From the NCBI RefSeq assembly GCF_011751745.2, contig NZ_CP061170.1, positions 1,798,001 to 1,862,000 of the forward strand: a DNA stretch of 64,000 nucleotides. Direction: 5' to 3'. This DNA comes from Paramicrobacterium fandaimingii (GTDB taxonomy: Bacteria > Actinomycetota > Actinomycetes > Actinomycetales > Microbacteriaceae). This document shows, one piece after another, positions 34,599 to 45,688 of this stretch. The notes under the pieces were generated by a model, which made no database searches, was not told the DNA's origin, and was given only the letters and a program-made list of their open reading frames with translations. Every line of letters begins with the position of its first letter. Positions within the stretch are counted from its first letter, which is position 1. Both the position numbers and the translations under genes were made by a program.

Positions 34599-35267
34599 TC
34601 ACGCGGCCTCACCCCGTCGCGACACGACCTCGCGCAGCACCTCACCGAAGGTCTCCGGTTCCTGGGCGCCGGACACTCCGTATGCGCTGTCGAACACGAA
34701 GAACGGCACTCCGTTAATGCCGTATTCGGTTGCCTGCGCCATGTCTGCGGAGACGTCTGCGGCGTATGTCTCCTGCTCAAGCGCGTGAATGGCGGCGTCT
34801 CGGTCGAGGCCGACATCTGCGGCAAGATCGGCAAGGTCGTCGACACGTCCGACGTGCCTGCCCTCGACAAAATAGGCGCTCATGAGCCGTTCCATCAGCT
34901 CATGCTCCTTGCCCTGCGCTCGAGCAAAATGCACAAGCTGGTGCGCTTTCAGGGTCTTTGTGTGTTTGATGGAGTCGAAGTCGTATGCGAGCCCTACCTG
35001 CTGAGCAAGACCCGTGACATGGTCGAGCATCTGCGTGATCTGATCGGGTGGCAGTCCCTTGTGCGAGGCAAGAAAGTCCCGCTCGTTCCCGTCAAAATCG
35101 ACGGGCGTGTCTGGGGCGAGCTCGAAGCTGTGAAATCGCACCGACACCGGTGGGTTCTCAGCATCCTCGGAAAACGTGTCAACCGCGCGCTCGAAACGGC
35201 GCTTACCGATGTAGCACCAGGGGCAGGCAATATCAGACCAAATGTCGACGGTGATGGGTGCGCTCAT
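34599..35267 (-). CDS. DsbA family thiol oxidoreductase (FrnE-like)
   Basis: 222 residues from ATG 35267 (MSAPITVDIWSDIACPWCYIG), the family start; ATG 35324 would add 19 residues and overlap uppS. The thioredoxin-fold active site is CPWC at about residue 14, followed by the helical insertion (FLASHKGLPPDQITQMLDHVT). The cis-Pro region is INGVPFFVFDSAYGVSGAQ near the C-terminus. No signal peptide is seen, so it is probably cytosolic, as for FrnE-like 2-hydroxychromene isomerase-related proteins. It follows uppS on the same strand with 40 bases between. Confidence 0.88.
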   Translation of the reverse strand: MSAPITVDIWSDIACPWCYIGKRRFERAVDTFSEDAENPPVSVRFHSFELAPDTPVDFDGNERDFLASHKGLPPDQITQMLDHVTGLAQQVGLAYDFDSIKHTKTLKAHQLVHFARAQGKEHELMERLMSAYFVEGRHVGRVDDLADLAADVGLDRDAAIHALEQETYAADVSADMAQATEYGINGVPFFVFDSAYGVSGAQEPETFGEVLREVVSRRGEAA

Positions 35268-35307
35268 GATCGATGCAACGAGGCGAGACGCGAGAGAATT
35301 CCCGAGA

Positions 35308-36111
35308 TCAGGATGCCGGCGCATCTCTCGCCCCGCCGAATCGACGATCGCGACTGACGTACAGGCTCACGGCATGCCAGAGGTCTTCACGCGTGAAGTC
35401 CGGCCACAGGGTGTCGAGGAAAACCATTTCGGCGTAGGCACTCTGCCAGAGCATGAAATTGCTGGTGCGCTGCTCCCCAGAGCTTCGCACGAAAAGATCG
35501 ACGGACGGCGTGTCGGGCACATACAGCCGAGAGGCAATCGTGCGCTCGGAGATACCTCCTGGCTTCAGCTTGCCCTCGCTGACGTCGCGGGCAATGGAGC
35601 GCACGGCATCAGTGATCTCGTTTCGCCCTCCATAGTTGACGCACATTGTGAGTGTGAGCACGGAGTTGTCCGCGGTGAGCTGCTCGGCATGGTGAAGCTC
35701 TTTGATGACCGAAGACCAGAGTCGTGGCTTGCGGCCGGCCCAGCGGATTCGCACTCCCCATTCGTTGAGCTGGTCCCGCCTGCGGTGCAGCACCGATCGG
35801 TTGAACCCCATGAGAAAGCGCACTTCCTCGGGCGATCGTGCCCAATTCTCTGTCGAGAACGCGTAGACGCTCACGTGGCGAATGCCCAGCTGAATGGCAC
35901 CGGCTACAACGTCGAGAAGTGCGGCTTCGCCCGCTTTATGCCCCTCGATGCGTGTCATACCGCGCTTGTTCGCCCATCTCCCGTTGCCGTCCATCACAAT
36001 CGCCACGTGCTTCGGCAGTGCCTTCGCCGGCAGCTCGGGCGGGTACACACCGGTCCAGTCGATGGGGCGATACGGAACAGCGTCAGCGTGCGTATATGGT
36101 TTGGGGGTCAC
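35308..36111 (-). CDS. uppS: Isoprenyl transferase (undecaprenyl diphosphate synthase family)
   Basis: 267 residues. GTG 36111 was chosen because it overlaps the recO stop as GTGA and has GAAAGGCG before it; ATG 36180 would overlap recO by 73 bases. It makes long-chain (Z)-polyprenyl diphosphate, the lipid carrier for wall synthesis. Motifs are [59 protein letters not shown] and [19 protein letters not shown]. The last usually reads R-T-G-G-E-x-R, so R-S-S-G-E-Q-R is a mild variant. It also ends in SRDRRFGG, which is typical. Confidence 0.94.
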   Translation of the reverse strand: MTPKPYTHADAVPYRPIDWTGVYPPELPAKALPKHVAIVMDGNGRWANKRGMTRIEGHKAGEAALLDVVAGAIQLGIRHVSVYAFSTENWARSPEEVRFLMGFNRSVLHRRRDQLNEWGVRIRWAGRKPRLWSSVIKELHHAEQLTADNSVLTLTMCVNYGGRNEITDAVRSIARDVSEGKLKPGGISERTIASRLYVPDTPSVDLFVRSSGEQRTSNFMLWQSAYAEMVFLDTLWPDFTREDLWHAVSLYVSRDRRFGGARDAPAS

Positions 36112-36854
36112 TTTCGCCTTTCTGCCGACGGACTCGAGCTGAGATGGGCGTACGATCGGATCCCCCGCTCGAGATGCCATTGAACGTATGCGGCGACAAG
36201 GCCGCTTGCCCGTGTGCGAACTGCCGCGTCAGCCGCATCCACGATGTTCCATTCCCCCGCGAGCAGCGAGCCGAGGAGCTCTCGGGTCGGCACATCGATC
36301 TTCGGGCTTCCCGTTGGAGCGCAGTCCACGCACACCACTCCCCCCATCTGCACGACGACGGTTTCATGCGGACCGGGACGCTGGCAGCGCGCGCAGTCGA
36401 TGAAGCTCGGTGCCCAGCCTGCGAGCGACAATGCCCGAAGCAGGTAGGAGTCGAGAGTCATAGCCGGTGCGTGCTCGGCGCGTGAGAGCGACCGCAGCGC
36501 CCCGAGAAGCAGCAGGTACTGCTGGCGGTTTGTGTCGGACTCGGTGATCTTGTCTGCCGTTTCGACCATGACGTTCGCGGCGGTATAGCTGTCGTAATCG
36601 GCGGCGATGATCTGTCCGTATGCGCCCAGAGTCTCTGCCTGAGTGATGGTGTCGAGGCTGCGGCCTTCGTATAGCTGCAGATCCGCGACCATAAACGGTT
36701 CAAGACGTGATCCGAATCGTGAGCTCGTGCGCCGAATTCCCTTGGCGACGGCGCGCACCTTGCCGTGCTGCCGCGTCAGCAAGGTCACGATGCGGTCGGC
36801 TTCGCCCAGCTTGTGGGTTCTCAGCACCACGCCTTCATCTCGATATATCGGCAC
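36108..36854 (-). CDS. recO: DNA repair protein RecO
   Basis: 248 residues. It loads RecA on SSB-coated gaps and anneals strands in the RecFOR pathway. The N-terminal OB fold is [51 protein letters not shown]. The C-terminal domain has a zinc-binding Cys4 (CARCQ and CVDCAP). It is translationally coupled to uppS through the GTGA overlap, a linkage conserved in Actinobacteria. leuA lies 109 bases upstream, separated by a long hairpin. Confidence 0.95.
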   Translation of the reverse strand: MPIYRDEGVVLRTHKLGEADRIVTLLTRQHGKVRAVAKGIRRTSSRFGSRLEPFMVADLQLYEGRSLDTITQAETLGAYGQIIAADYDSYTAANVMVETADKITESDTNRQQYLLLLGALRSLSRAEHAPAMTLDSYLLRALSLAGWAPSFIDCARCQRPGPHETVVVQMGGVVCVDCAPTGSPKIDVPTRELLGSLLAGEWNIVDAADAAVRTRASGLVAAYVQWHLERGIRSYAHLSSSPSAERRK

Positions 36855-36900
36855 ACTTGATTATCTCTCGTTCGCCTGCATGCGGGCGGAACGACACCAT

Positions 36901-36953
36901 GAGACGACGGGCGCGGCCAGGGGATGAACTCCCCTGCCCGCGCCCGTCGTCTC
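36901..36953 (-). terminator. Long hairpin after leuA
   Basis: A 16-bp perfect outer stem (arms 36901-36916 and 36938-36953) encloses a second 6-bp stem CAGGGG/CCCCTG. It lies between the leuA stop (36964) and the recO start. There is no T-run, but the stem is very stable and its position fits a terminator that isolates leuA from recO. Confidence 0.75.
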
Positions 36954-36963
36954 GAGTGCCGGC

Positions 36964-38840
<1,877 letters not shown>

Positions 38841-38881
38841 GATTTCAGGATAACACCATCGAGTGGGAGCGGCGGCACGCG

Positions 38882-39547
38882 TTAACCGGCGATGCCGTGT
38901 TCGTACGCGTAAATCACCAGCTGCACGCGATCGCGCGTGCCGAGCTTGCTGAGCACGCGGCTTACGTGCGTTTTGACCGTGGCCTCGCTGAGGAATTCCT
39001 TGCGGGCGATCTCAGAATTGCTCATTCCGGATGCCGCGAGAACAAAGATCTGCTTTTCGCGCTCCGTCAGCGCCGCATATTCGATGGGCTCACGACTGCG
39101 TGCCGGCTGTCCCATCTGGGCCAGCAGCGCCTTCGTCGCGCCCGGAGCGATCACGGCACTTCCGGAATGCACCGAGCGGATCGCCGCAAGAAGGAATTCG
39201 GGCTGGGAGTCCTTCAAGAGGAATCCACTCGCGCCGATATGCAGTGCGCGCGCAGCGCCTTCGTCGAGTTCAAATGTGGTGAGCACGATCACGCGCGGTG
39301 CCGGGCGTCCGGCAGAATCCGCCTCTGCCAGAATCCGTTCCGTCGCTTCGATGCCGTCAAGCTCTGGCATGCGAACGTCCATGAGTACGACATCGGGGCG
39401 CCGAGAACGCACGAGCTCAACGCCTTTGAGCCCGTTCTCTGCTTCCCCGGCGAACGAGAGATCCTGCTGCGAGTCAATGAGCATGCGGATCCCAGCTCGA
39501 AAAAGTGATTGATCATCAACGAGCGCGACGGAAATAGGTTCTGTCAT
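38882..39547 (-). CDS. NarL/LuxR-type response regulator
   Basis: 221 residues from ATG 39547; a TTG nine bases earlier is less likely. The receiver domain has acidic pair VDDQSLFRAG, phospho-acceptor Asp in DVVLMDVRMPELDG (about residue 55), Thr in VIVLTTFELD and Lys in GFLLKDSQP. The LuxR HTH at residues 155-215 is YAALTEREKQIFVLAASGMSNSEIARKEFLSEATVKTHVSRVL. It is paired with the histidine kinase gene that ends 17 bases upstream, so both form one operon. Target genes are not indicated; it lies directly ahead of the leuA leader in the same direction. Confidence 0.93.
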   Translation of the reverse strand: MTEPISVALVDDQSLFRAGIRMLIDSQQDLSFAGEAENGLKGVELVRSRRPDVVLMDVRMPELDGIEATERILAEADSAGRPAPRVIVLTTFELDEGAARALHIGASGFLLKDSQPEFLLAAIRSVHSGSAVIAPGATKALLAQMGQPARSREPIEYAALTEREKQIFVLAASGMSNSEIARKEFLSEATVKTHVSRVLSKLGTRDRVQLVIYAYEHGIAG

Positions 39548-39563
39548 GGGGATCAAGCCTCAC

Positions 39564-40757
39564 TCACGCGATCGGAAGACGGGCGATCACACGGAACCAA
39601 CCGGGTGTCGACGCGTCGATATCGAGGGTACCGCCCGCCAGTGTGGCGCGTTCGCGCATTCCGGGTAGGCCGTGTCCCCGTGACAGGTCTGTGCCCCGCG
39701 AAGGAGCACTCTGACCGACCACGTTCTGCACGATGAGTTCGACACCGGCATCGCTGCCGACCACCGTAACCTCGACGTCACGGTGCGGTTCCCCGTGGTG
39801 CATCGCGTTCGTGAGGGCCTCTTGCATGATGCGATATGCGGCAATCTGTCGACCCGTCGGAAGGTCGGGCAGCGTGCCGACAAGGGTGTACGACACCATA
39901 AGTCCCGCACTTCGCATTGTCTCAACGAGTGTGTCAATGTCTGCGAAGCCGGGCTGAGGGCCGGCTTCCTGCTCGTGACGCAGTTCACTCAAAAGCAGCC
40001 GCACGTCGCCCAGCGCATGTCGCGCCGTGTCGGATACAGTCTCAAGCGTCCGTGCCAGCGCATCGGCGTCTCCCTTGTGCACGTATCGAGCTCCATCGGC
40101 CTGAGCGACGACAACGGCAAGCGAGTGCGCAACCACATCATGCATATCGCGCGCGATCCTGCCGCGTTCTTGCTCGACGACGGTGGCGCGCTCGGCGAGC
40201 GATTGCGCCTGACGCGCTCGAAAGCGTTCATAGCCTGCCTGACGAGCAGCATCAGCTGTGCGCATCAGCTGCCCAAGAGTCCACGAAAGCCCAAGAACGA
40301 CAACCCCGGCCGTCGCGCCCGCGACCGTGGCGAATACCAGAATCGGGAGTGCCTCGGCATTGGCGGTCACACCCGTGTTCGTGACAAGCACCGTGTAGGC
40401 AGACGCGACGAGTCCCCCGACGACGGCAGAGATGAGCCCGTACCAGCGCACCCAGCCGTCTCCATAGCGGGCCGTGGCGTAGAGGATGATCGGAATGGCC
40501 ACGTTGTAGGCGTTTGCCGAAGCTCCGAACGCCATCTGCGCGATCACCGCGACCCAGGAAATGGTGAGAGCGATTCCTGGTGATGCGCGCCGCAGCGAAA
40601 GAGATCCCCAGACCACGAGCACCACCCAGGGCTCGATGAAATTGCCGCGCAACGCGAATGGAAGACACAGCAGCGCAACGAGCGCCCCAACGGCCCCATC
40701 GATCGCGTATTGACGCGGCAGCAAAGCTCGGATCATGCGCTCAAGAGTAGTTCTCAT
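39564..40757 (-). CDS. HisKA_3-type sensor histidine kinase
   Basis: 397 residues from ATG 40757, preceded by AAAGGCG; an in-frame start 69 bases upstream is unlikely. The N-terminal membrane domain has about five helices (residues 20-165) without a large extracellular sensor. The phospho-acceptor is His in ERGRIARDMHDVVAHSLAVVVAQADGARY. The ATPase part has YRIMQEALTNAMHHG and GHGLPGMRERATLAGGTLDI. This is the class common in Actinobacteria that often senses envelope stress or membrane-active drugs; the signal here is unknown. It phosphorylates the adjacent response regulator. Confidence 0.92.
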   Translation of the reverse strand: MRTTLERMIRALLPRQYAIDGAVGALVALLCLPFALRGNFIEPWVVLVVWGSLSLRRASPGIALTISWVAVIAQMAFGASANAYNVAIPIILYATARYGDGWVRWYGLISAVVGGLVASAYTVLVTNTGVTANAEALPILVFATVAGATAGVVVLGLSWTLGQLMRTADAARQAGYERFRARQAQSLAERATVVEQERGRIARDMHDVVAHSLAVVVAQADGARYVHKGDADALARTLETVSDTARHALGDVRLLLSELRHEQEAGPQPGFADIDTLVETMRSAGLMVSYTLVGTLPDLPTGRQIAAYRIMQEALTNAMHHGEPHRDVEVTVVGSDAGVELIVQNVVGQSAPSRGTDLSRGHGLPGMRERATLAGGTLDIDASTPGWFRVIARLPIA

Positions 40758-40835
40758 GAACGCGCCTTTGGCCTGAGACGACCCCTGATCATCCCGTGGA
40801 TGCGCAAAATCATCCTCCGGTGGCATGGCGTCGAA

Positions 40836-41741
40836 TCAGAATCCGAGCCGGCCGAGCTGCTTGGGGTCGCGTTGCCACTCGCGCGCTACTTTCACTCGAA
40901 GCGAAAGGAACACCTTTGACTCAACGAGGGGCTCGATCTGCGCACGGGCTCTCTCTCCGACCTCTCGGAGACGTGCCCCATGCTTGCCGATCACAATCGC
41001 CTTCTGGCTATCTCGCTCGACGAAGATATTCGCGTAAATGTCGACGAGAGGCTTGTCGTCTCTCGTGCTGATGTCGTCGATCGTCACGGCAAGCGAATGG
41101 GGCAGCTCATCATGCACACCCTCGAGTGCGGCCTCCCGAATAAATTCGGCAATGCGGTCTTCGAGCGATTCGTCAGTGATCCGCTCGTCTGGATAGAGCT
41201 TCGGCGATTCAGGGAGAAGCTTGACGAGCTGTGCGACAAGCACGTCAAGTTGAACAGCCTCAATGCTGGAAACGGGGATGATCTCATCCCATTCCCGAAG
41301 TTGAGAGACCGCCAACAGCTGGTCGGCAACCCGCGCCTTCGGCACCGCGTCGATCTTCGTGACGATGGCCACCTTCTTCGCGCGCGGATAATCGTCGAGC
41401 TGCTGGTTGATGTAACGATCGCCCGGCCCGATCTTGTCCCCCGCCGGCACACAGAGCCCAATCACATCCATGTCGCCGAGAGTGGACTGCACAAGATCGT
41501 TGAGTCGTTCGCCAAGCAGCGTTCTCGGTCGGTGCACCCCTGGCGTGTCCACAATGATGACCTGACCGTCGTCGCCGCTGATGATGCCGCGAATCGCTTT
41601 GCGCGTTGTCTGCGGCTTTGCGCTCGTTATTGCAACCTTTGTGCCGACTAGCGCATTCATCAGCGTCGATTTCCCGACGTTCGGGCGCCCAACGAATGAG
41701 ACAAAACCTGCGCGATACCCTTCGTGTTCCGGTTCAGTCAT
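40836..41741 (-). CDS. era: GTPase Era
   Basis: 301 residues. It binds 16S rRNA and assists 30S maturation. G motifs are GRPNVGKSTLMNALVG (G1), TTRKAIRG (G2), DTPGVHRP (G3), TKIDAVPK (G4) and VSSIEAVQ (G5). The C-terminal KH domain has IFVERDSQKAIVIGKHGARLREVGERARAQIEPLV. The GTG/ATGA-type 4-base overlap with the upstream CorC-like gene shows coupling. It closes the CorC-ybeY-phoH-HIT run. Confidence 0.96.
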   Translation of the reverse strand: MTEPEHEGYRAGFVSFVGRPNVGKSTLMNALVGTKVAITSAKPQTTRKAIRGIISGDDGQVIIVDTPGVHRPRTLLGERLNDLVQSTLGDMDVIGLCVPAGDKIGPGDRYINQQLDDYPRAKKVAIVTKIDAVPKARVADQLLAVSQLREWDEIIPVSSIEAVQLDVLVAQLVKLLPESPKLYPDERITDESLEDRIAEFIREAALEGVHDELPHSLAVTIDDISTRDDKPLVDIYANIFVERDSQKAIVIGKHGARLREVGERARAQIEPLVESKVFLSLRVKVAREWQRDPKQLGRLGF

Positions 41742-43030
41742 TTCTGCTCCTGTTCGGGTGAATCGGCGGCATGAGCCCCCACGTCACGCTGCACGATAAT
41801 CGTGCTGATTTCGCCTTGTCTTCCGTGGGTTCGCTCGGCCGTCATCACCAACCCGTGAGTGCTGACGCGGTCCCCAGACACCGGCAGCCGATCGAGCGCT
41901 TTGGTGAGGAGCCCGCCGGCCGAATCGACATCGTCGTCATCGATCTCGATATCGAAGAGGTCGCCGAGCTCATCGATGGAAAGCCGCGAACGCACCCGAA
42001 ACTGAGAAGTCGTCAGCTGCTCAACGTCGAGAGGCTCACGATCGTACTCGTCCGCAATGTCTCCGATGAGCTCTTCGATCAAGTCTTCGAGGGTGACAAG
42101 CCCCGCGATACCGCCATATTCATCGACAACCATCGCGAGATGATTCGACTCCACCTGCATCTGCTGAAGCAAGTCATCGACCTTCTTCGATTCGGGAACG
42201 AACCAGGCGGGGCGAACCAGATCCAGAGCGGGGTTTCGCTGCGCGTCAGCGTCGCCTTCGTAGACGACCCGCGCCAAATCCTTCAAATAGAGGATGCCGA
42301 GGACCTCGTCGACATCGTCAGAAACGACGGGAGCCCGAGAAATGCCCGTGCCGAGAAAAACGCCGAGTGCGGCACTGACCGTTGTGTCGTGATCGATGCT
42401 CACCATGTCAGTGCGTGGAATCATCACCTCACGCACGTAGGTGTCATTGAACTCGAAAATCGAGTGAATCAGCTCCCGATCGTCCTCTTCGAGCACACTC
42501 ATCTCTGTGGCTTCATCAACCATGCTGAGCAGCTGCTCTTCCGACGAAAACGAGATCTCGCGCGGCACTCCGGGCGTCACCCGGTTGCCGAACGCCATCA
42601 GAGCATGCGCGACAGGGCCGAGCAGAACCCGCACGAAGTGGATGAGCGGAGCGGTGAGGCGCAGAATCATGTCTGCCTGATTGCGTCCGTAGCTCCGCGG
42701 ACTTGCCCCGACGAGAACGAAAGAGGCGAGAGTCATGATGAAGGCCGAAATCAGCAGCGCAAGCCACAGCTGTTCAAAAAGTCGCACGAAAACGAGTGTC
42801 ACGAGGACGGCGGCCGTGGTTTCGGCGAAAATGCGCATGAAGTTGATGGAGTTCATGTGCGAGCCGGGGTCGAGTGCAATGGCTTCGAGCGCTCGCGATC
42901 GCCGTGGCTGCTCGGCGAGATCCTGAATGTCGTTGCGAGATTTCACACCGATTGCTGCGTCAGCTGCGGTCAGCAGCCCGGCGAAGGCGATGAGCACGAG
43001 CGCCGCACAGGCAAAGATGACGAGAAGCAC
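41738..43030 (-). CDS. CNNM/CorC-HlyC family membrane protein with CBS domains
   Basis: 430 residues. The N-terminal DUF21 membrane domain has four helices (about 1-130) with ADAAIGVKSRNDIQDLAEQPRRSRALEAI between. It is followed by a CBS pair (IPRTDMVSIDHDTTVSAALGVFLGTGISRAPVV and AWFVPESKKVDDLLQQMQVESNHLAMVVDEYGGIAGLVTLEDLIEELIGDI), then a C-terminal CorC_HlyC domain. Related proteins transport Mg2+ or Co2+; older names call them hemolysin C. Its start follows the ybeY stop without a gap, and it overlaps era by 4 bases. Confidence 0.92.
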   Translation of the reverse strand: MLLVIFACAALVLIAFAGLLTAADAAIGVKSRNDIQDLAEQPRRSRALEAIALDPGSHMNSINFMRIFAETTAAVLVTLVFVRLFEQLWLALLISAFIMTLASFVLVGASPRSYGRNQADMILRLTAPLIHFVRVLLGPVAHALMAFGNRVTPGVPREISFSSEEQLLSMVDEATEMSVLEEDDRELIHSIFEFNDTYVREVMIPRTDMVSIDHDTTVSAALGVFLGTGISRAPVVSDDVDEVLGILYLKDLARVVYEGDADAQRNPALDLVRPAWFVPESKKVDDLLQQMQVESNHLAMVVDEYGGIAGLVTLEDLIEELIGDIADEYDREPLDVEQLTTSQFRVRSRLSIDELGDLFDIEIDDDDVDSAGGLLTKALDRLPVSGDRVSTHGLVMTAERTHGRQGEISTIIVQRDVGAHAADSPEQEQK

Positions 43031-43495
43031 CTAAGCTCCGTGGCGGTCTATTGTGGCGAACGACAGCAGAATGTCTCGCTGAATTCCGAACATCTCGCGC
43101 TCTTCGTCCGGCTCAGCGTGATCGAATCCGAGCAGATGCAGGATGCCGTGGGTGGTCAAGAGCAGAAGCTCATCCAGCGTTGAGTGGCCCGCCGTCTCTG
43201 CCTGCATTTCGGCAACCTGCGGGCAGAGCACAATGTCGCCGAGCAGTCCGGGTGGCGCGGGGTTCTCTTCGGTTCCGGGTCTCAGCTCGTCCATGGGAAA
43301 ACTGAGAACGTCCGTCGGCCCGGGCTCATCCATCCATTGCACGTGCAACTGCTCCATCGCGCCCTCGTCGACGACGACGATGTTCAGCTCAGCCTCCGCG
43401 CTCACGTGCATCACGCCGAGCGCGTGGTTGCAAAGCCTCAGCAGCGCTGCTTCATCGACCGCGACTGCAGATTCGTTGTTGATCTCGATGCTCAC
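43031..43495 (-). CDS. ybeY: Endoribonuclease YbeY (rRNA maturation)
   Basis: 154 residues from GTG 43495. It is a zinc-dependent RNase involved in 16S 3' end processing and 70S quality control. The H-x3-H-x5-H motif is [11 protein letters not shown] at about residue 118. Upstream family features are [24 protein letters not shown] and [16 protein letters not shown]. The start overlaps the phoH stop as GTGA. Immediately followed by the CorC-like gene with no spacer. Confidence 0.95.
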   Translation of the reverse strand: MSIEINNESAVAVDEAALLRLCNHALGVMHVSAEAELNIVVVDEGAMEQLHVQWMDEPGPTDVLSFPMDELRPGTEENPAPPGLLGDIVLCPQVAEMQAETAGHSTLDELLLLTTHGILHLLGFDHAEPDEEREMFGIQRDILLSFATIDRHGA

Positions 43496-44580
43496 GAGCT
43501 GAAGCCTCCAGGTTTGCGTTTTGCATCACGTTGCTGGCGCCCGCGCTTCTCGACTCGGTTCGCGAACTCACGTGCCTGTTCTCGCTCAGAGCGCTCTGCC
43601 TGCTGTCGCTCGTCGTACTCGCTGTACGCGTCGACGATCTGTCCGACGAGGGTGTGACGCACCACGTCGTCGCTCGTCAGCCGACAGAATTCGATGTCAT
43701 CGATGGTGTTCAGCACCCGTGTGACCAGGCGAAGGCCGGAGGACGCCCCTGGAAGATCTACCTGAGTGATGTCCCCGGTCACGACCATCTTTGAATTGAA
43801 GCCGAGTCGCGTGAGAAACATCTTCATCTGCTCGGGTGTCGTATTCTGAGCTTCATCGAGCACGACGAACGAATCATTCAGTGTTCGCCCGCGCATATAC
43901 GCGAGAGGCGCCACTTCAATGGTTCCTGTCGCCAGAAGCTTTGGAACGATCTCGGGGTCCATCATCTCGTTCAGTGCGTCATACAGCGGTCGCAGGTAGG
44001 GATCGATCTTGTCCGTGAGTGTGCCGGGCAAGAACCCGAGCCTCTCCCCTGCTTCGATCGCCGGTCGCGACAAGATGATCCGTGTCACTTCTTTTCGCTG
44101 CAGCGCCTGCACGGCCTTCGCCATGGCGAGATAGGTTTTGCCGGTCCCTGCCGGCCCGATGCCGAAGGTGATTGTGTTCTCGTCGATCGCGTCGACGTAT
44201 GACTTCTGCCCAGCCGTCTTCGCCCTGATCGCCTTGCCTCGTGCAGAGAGGATCGTCTGTCCGAGCACCTCGGTCGGCGTGTGGCCGCCCTCTTCGATGA
44301 GGCGTGACGACGTCGTCACATCCGACTGCGCAAGATCGTGCCCGCTGCGCGCGAGCTCAAGCAGTTGCTCAATCAGCTGGCGGGCAGCCGCAACTGCGGG
44401 CTCCGGGCCTGTGAGTGTGATTCTGTTGCCGCGAACGTGCACGTCGACATCAGGATGCTCCTGCTCAATGGTCGTCAGAAGGCGGTCCTGGGGCCCGAGC
44501 ACCTGCACCATTGCGATGCCGTCGACGAGAATCTCTGCCGTCGCCTCGCTGTGCGGTTGTGGTTGGTCAGTGTCCGACAA
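43492..44580 (-). CDS. phoH: PhoH-like ATPase
   Basis: 362 residues from TTG 44580. That start is supported by GGAGAGGGA 5 bases before it and by an N-terminus ([19 protein letters not shown]) like that of relatives; the open frame continues 24 residues further into the HIT gene. It is a cytosolic ATPase of the PhoH family: Walker [14 protein letters not shown], Walker [18 protein letters not shown] and sensor [12 protein letters not shown]. An N-terminal KH-like segment (about 20-75) suggests RNA binding. It is coupled to ybeY downstream and overlaps the HIT gene by 14 bases. Confidence 0.92.
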   Translation of the reverse strand: MSDTDQPQPHSEATAEILVDGIAMVQVLGPQDRLLTTIEQEHPDVDVHVRGNRITLTGPEPAVAAARQLIEQLLELARSGHDLAQSDVTTSSRLIEEGGHTPTEVLGQTILSARGKAIRAKTAGQKSYVDAIDENTITFGIGPAGTGKTYLAMAKAVQALQRKEVTRIILSRPAIEAGERLGFLPGTLTDKIDPYLRPLYDALNEMMDPEIVPKLLATGTIEVAPLAYMRGRTLNDSFVVLDEAQNTTPEQMKMFLTRLGFNSKMVVTGDITQVDLPGASSGLRLVTRVLNTIDDIEFCRLTSDDVVRHTLVGQIVDAYSEYDERQQAERSEREQAREFANRVEKRGRQQRDAKRKPGGFSS

Positions 44581-44923
44581 GTGTTCCCTCTCCGAGATCT
44601 CCAGCCAGCACATGGGCATGCACGTGGAAAACTGTCTGGCCAGCGTCCGCACCGCTGTTGAAAATCAGCCGGTATTGTCCACCAGCGCGTTCATCCGCGA
44701 TCTGCTGTGCCTGTGCAACAAGCTTCGCTAGGAGTGCGGGATCTGCGGCAGCGAGCTCTGCAACTGTTGCGTACTCTGCTGTTTTGGGCACAACAAGCAC
44801 GTGAACTGGTGCCTGAGGATTGATGTCTTCGAACGCAATCAGATCATCGTTCTCCGCGACAATCGTCGCCGGAATCTCACGGGAGATGATGCGGCTGAAG
44901 ATGCTCGGAGTTGTCTCTGTCAT
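44567..44923 (-). CDS. HIT domain protein (Hint/HinT-like nucleotide hydrolase)
   Basis: 118 residues. Hint-type enzymes hydrolyse purine nucleoside phosphoramidates. The sequence opens with the typical SIFSRIISREIPATIVAENDDLIAFEDINPQAPVHVLVVPK, and the histidine triad is HVHAHVL (H-x-H-x-H) near the C-terminus. Length and pattern match bacterial HinT. The phoH start codon and its ribosome site lie within the last codons of this gene. Confidence 0.94.
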   Translation of the reverse strand: MTETTPSIFSRIISREIPATIVAENDDLIAFEDINPQAPVHVLVVPKTAEYATVAELAAADPALLAKLVAQAQQIADERAGGQYRLIFNSGADAGQTVFHVHAHVLAGDLGEGTLVGH

Positions 44924-44958
44924 GCCTCTATCCTACGGAACCATCGCGTGCGCGGTAG

Positions 44959-45687
44959 CTACCATTCCTGTGTCAAGACGTTGAGAACTGCGAGCGCCGC
45001 CGCGCCGGCAGACGACGTGCGCAGCACCTGTGAGCCAAGACGCACCCTCTCGGCATTCGCCGCGGTGAGCTCGCGTAGCTCCTCGTCGGCGATTCCGCCC
45101 TCCGGACCGACAACGAGAACGATCGAACGATCATCGAGCTGGATGCTGCTGAGCGCGGTTTCTGCGTCGGGGTCGAGCACCAGCATCCGCTGTTCCGCGC
45201 TGCCTGAGGCAAGCATCGCGGTTGTGGCGAGCGGCTTCACTGTCGGAACGTGTGCTCTCAATGACTGCTTCGTCGCCTCGCGCGCGATCGTCTGCCACCG
45301 TTGCGCACCCTTGGCTGCCTTTGCGGCGTCCCAGCGTGACACGCTGCGCTTTGCCTGCCACGGAATGATGCAGCTGACGCCGAGTTCCGTGCACATCTGC
45401 ACCGCCCGTTCGTCTCGATCGCCTTTCGCCAGGGCCTGGGCAAGCGAGATCACGGGCTGCCGCTCGTCGTGGCTGCTCACGCTCTCTGCGCGCAGTGTGA
45501 CTTCAGTCGGACGAGCCGTCTCGACGACGCACTCGACGAGCAGCCCGCGACCGTTTCCGACGAGCACCGCTTCACCGGCACGAACACGAGAGACCGAAAC
45601 GGCGTGCTTTGCTTCCAACCCGGAGAGCACAAGGCGGTCACCAGGCGACGCGCCCTCGAGCGCGTCATTGAGGAAGAGACTGCTCAT
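44959..45687 (-). CDS. rsmE: 16S rRNA (uracil1498-N3)-methyltransferase
   Basis: 242 residues. A SPOUT-fold methyltransferase using SAM. N-terminal PUA-like part: LVLSGLEAKHAVSVSRVRAGEAVLVGNGRG. The C-terminal knotted part has SLAQALAKGDRDERAVQMCTELGVSCIIPW, RWQTIAREATKQS, VLVVGPEGGIADEEL and LGSQVLRTSSAGAAALAVLN, all classic RsmE motifs. ATG 45687 lies one base after the dnaJ stop, placing it in the hrcA-dnaJ operon. Confidence 0.96.
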   Translation of the reverse strand: MSSLFLNDALEGASPGDRLVLSGLEAKHAVSVSRVRAGEAVLVGNGRGLLVECVVETARPTEVTLRAESVSSHDERQPVISLAQALAKGDRDERAVQMCTELGVSCIIPWQAKRSVSRWDAAKAAKGAQRWQTIAREATKQSLRAHVPTVKPLATTAMLASGSAEQRMLVLDPDAETALSSIQLDDRSIVLVVGPEGGIADEELRELTAANAERVRLGSQVLRTSSAGAAALAVLNVLTQEW

Positions 45688-45688
45688 G

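Noticed and set aside
34437..35357. 306-aa plus-strand frame over the DsbA-like gene
   Set aside because: Antisense shadow; the minus strand holds clear CPWC and FrnE motifs.
41771..43183. 470-aa plus-strand frame over CorC and ybeY
   Set aside because: Antisense to a gene with DUF21 and CBS domains; spans two real genes and has no family signature.
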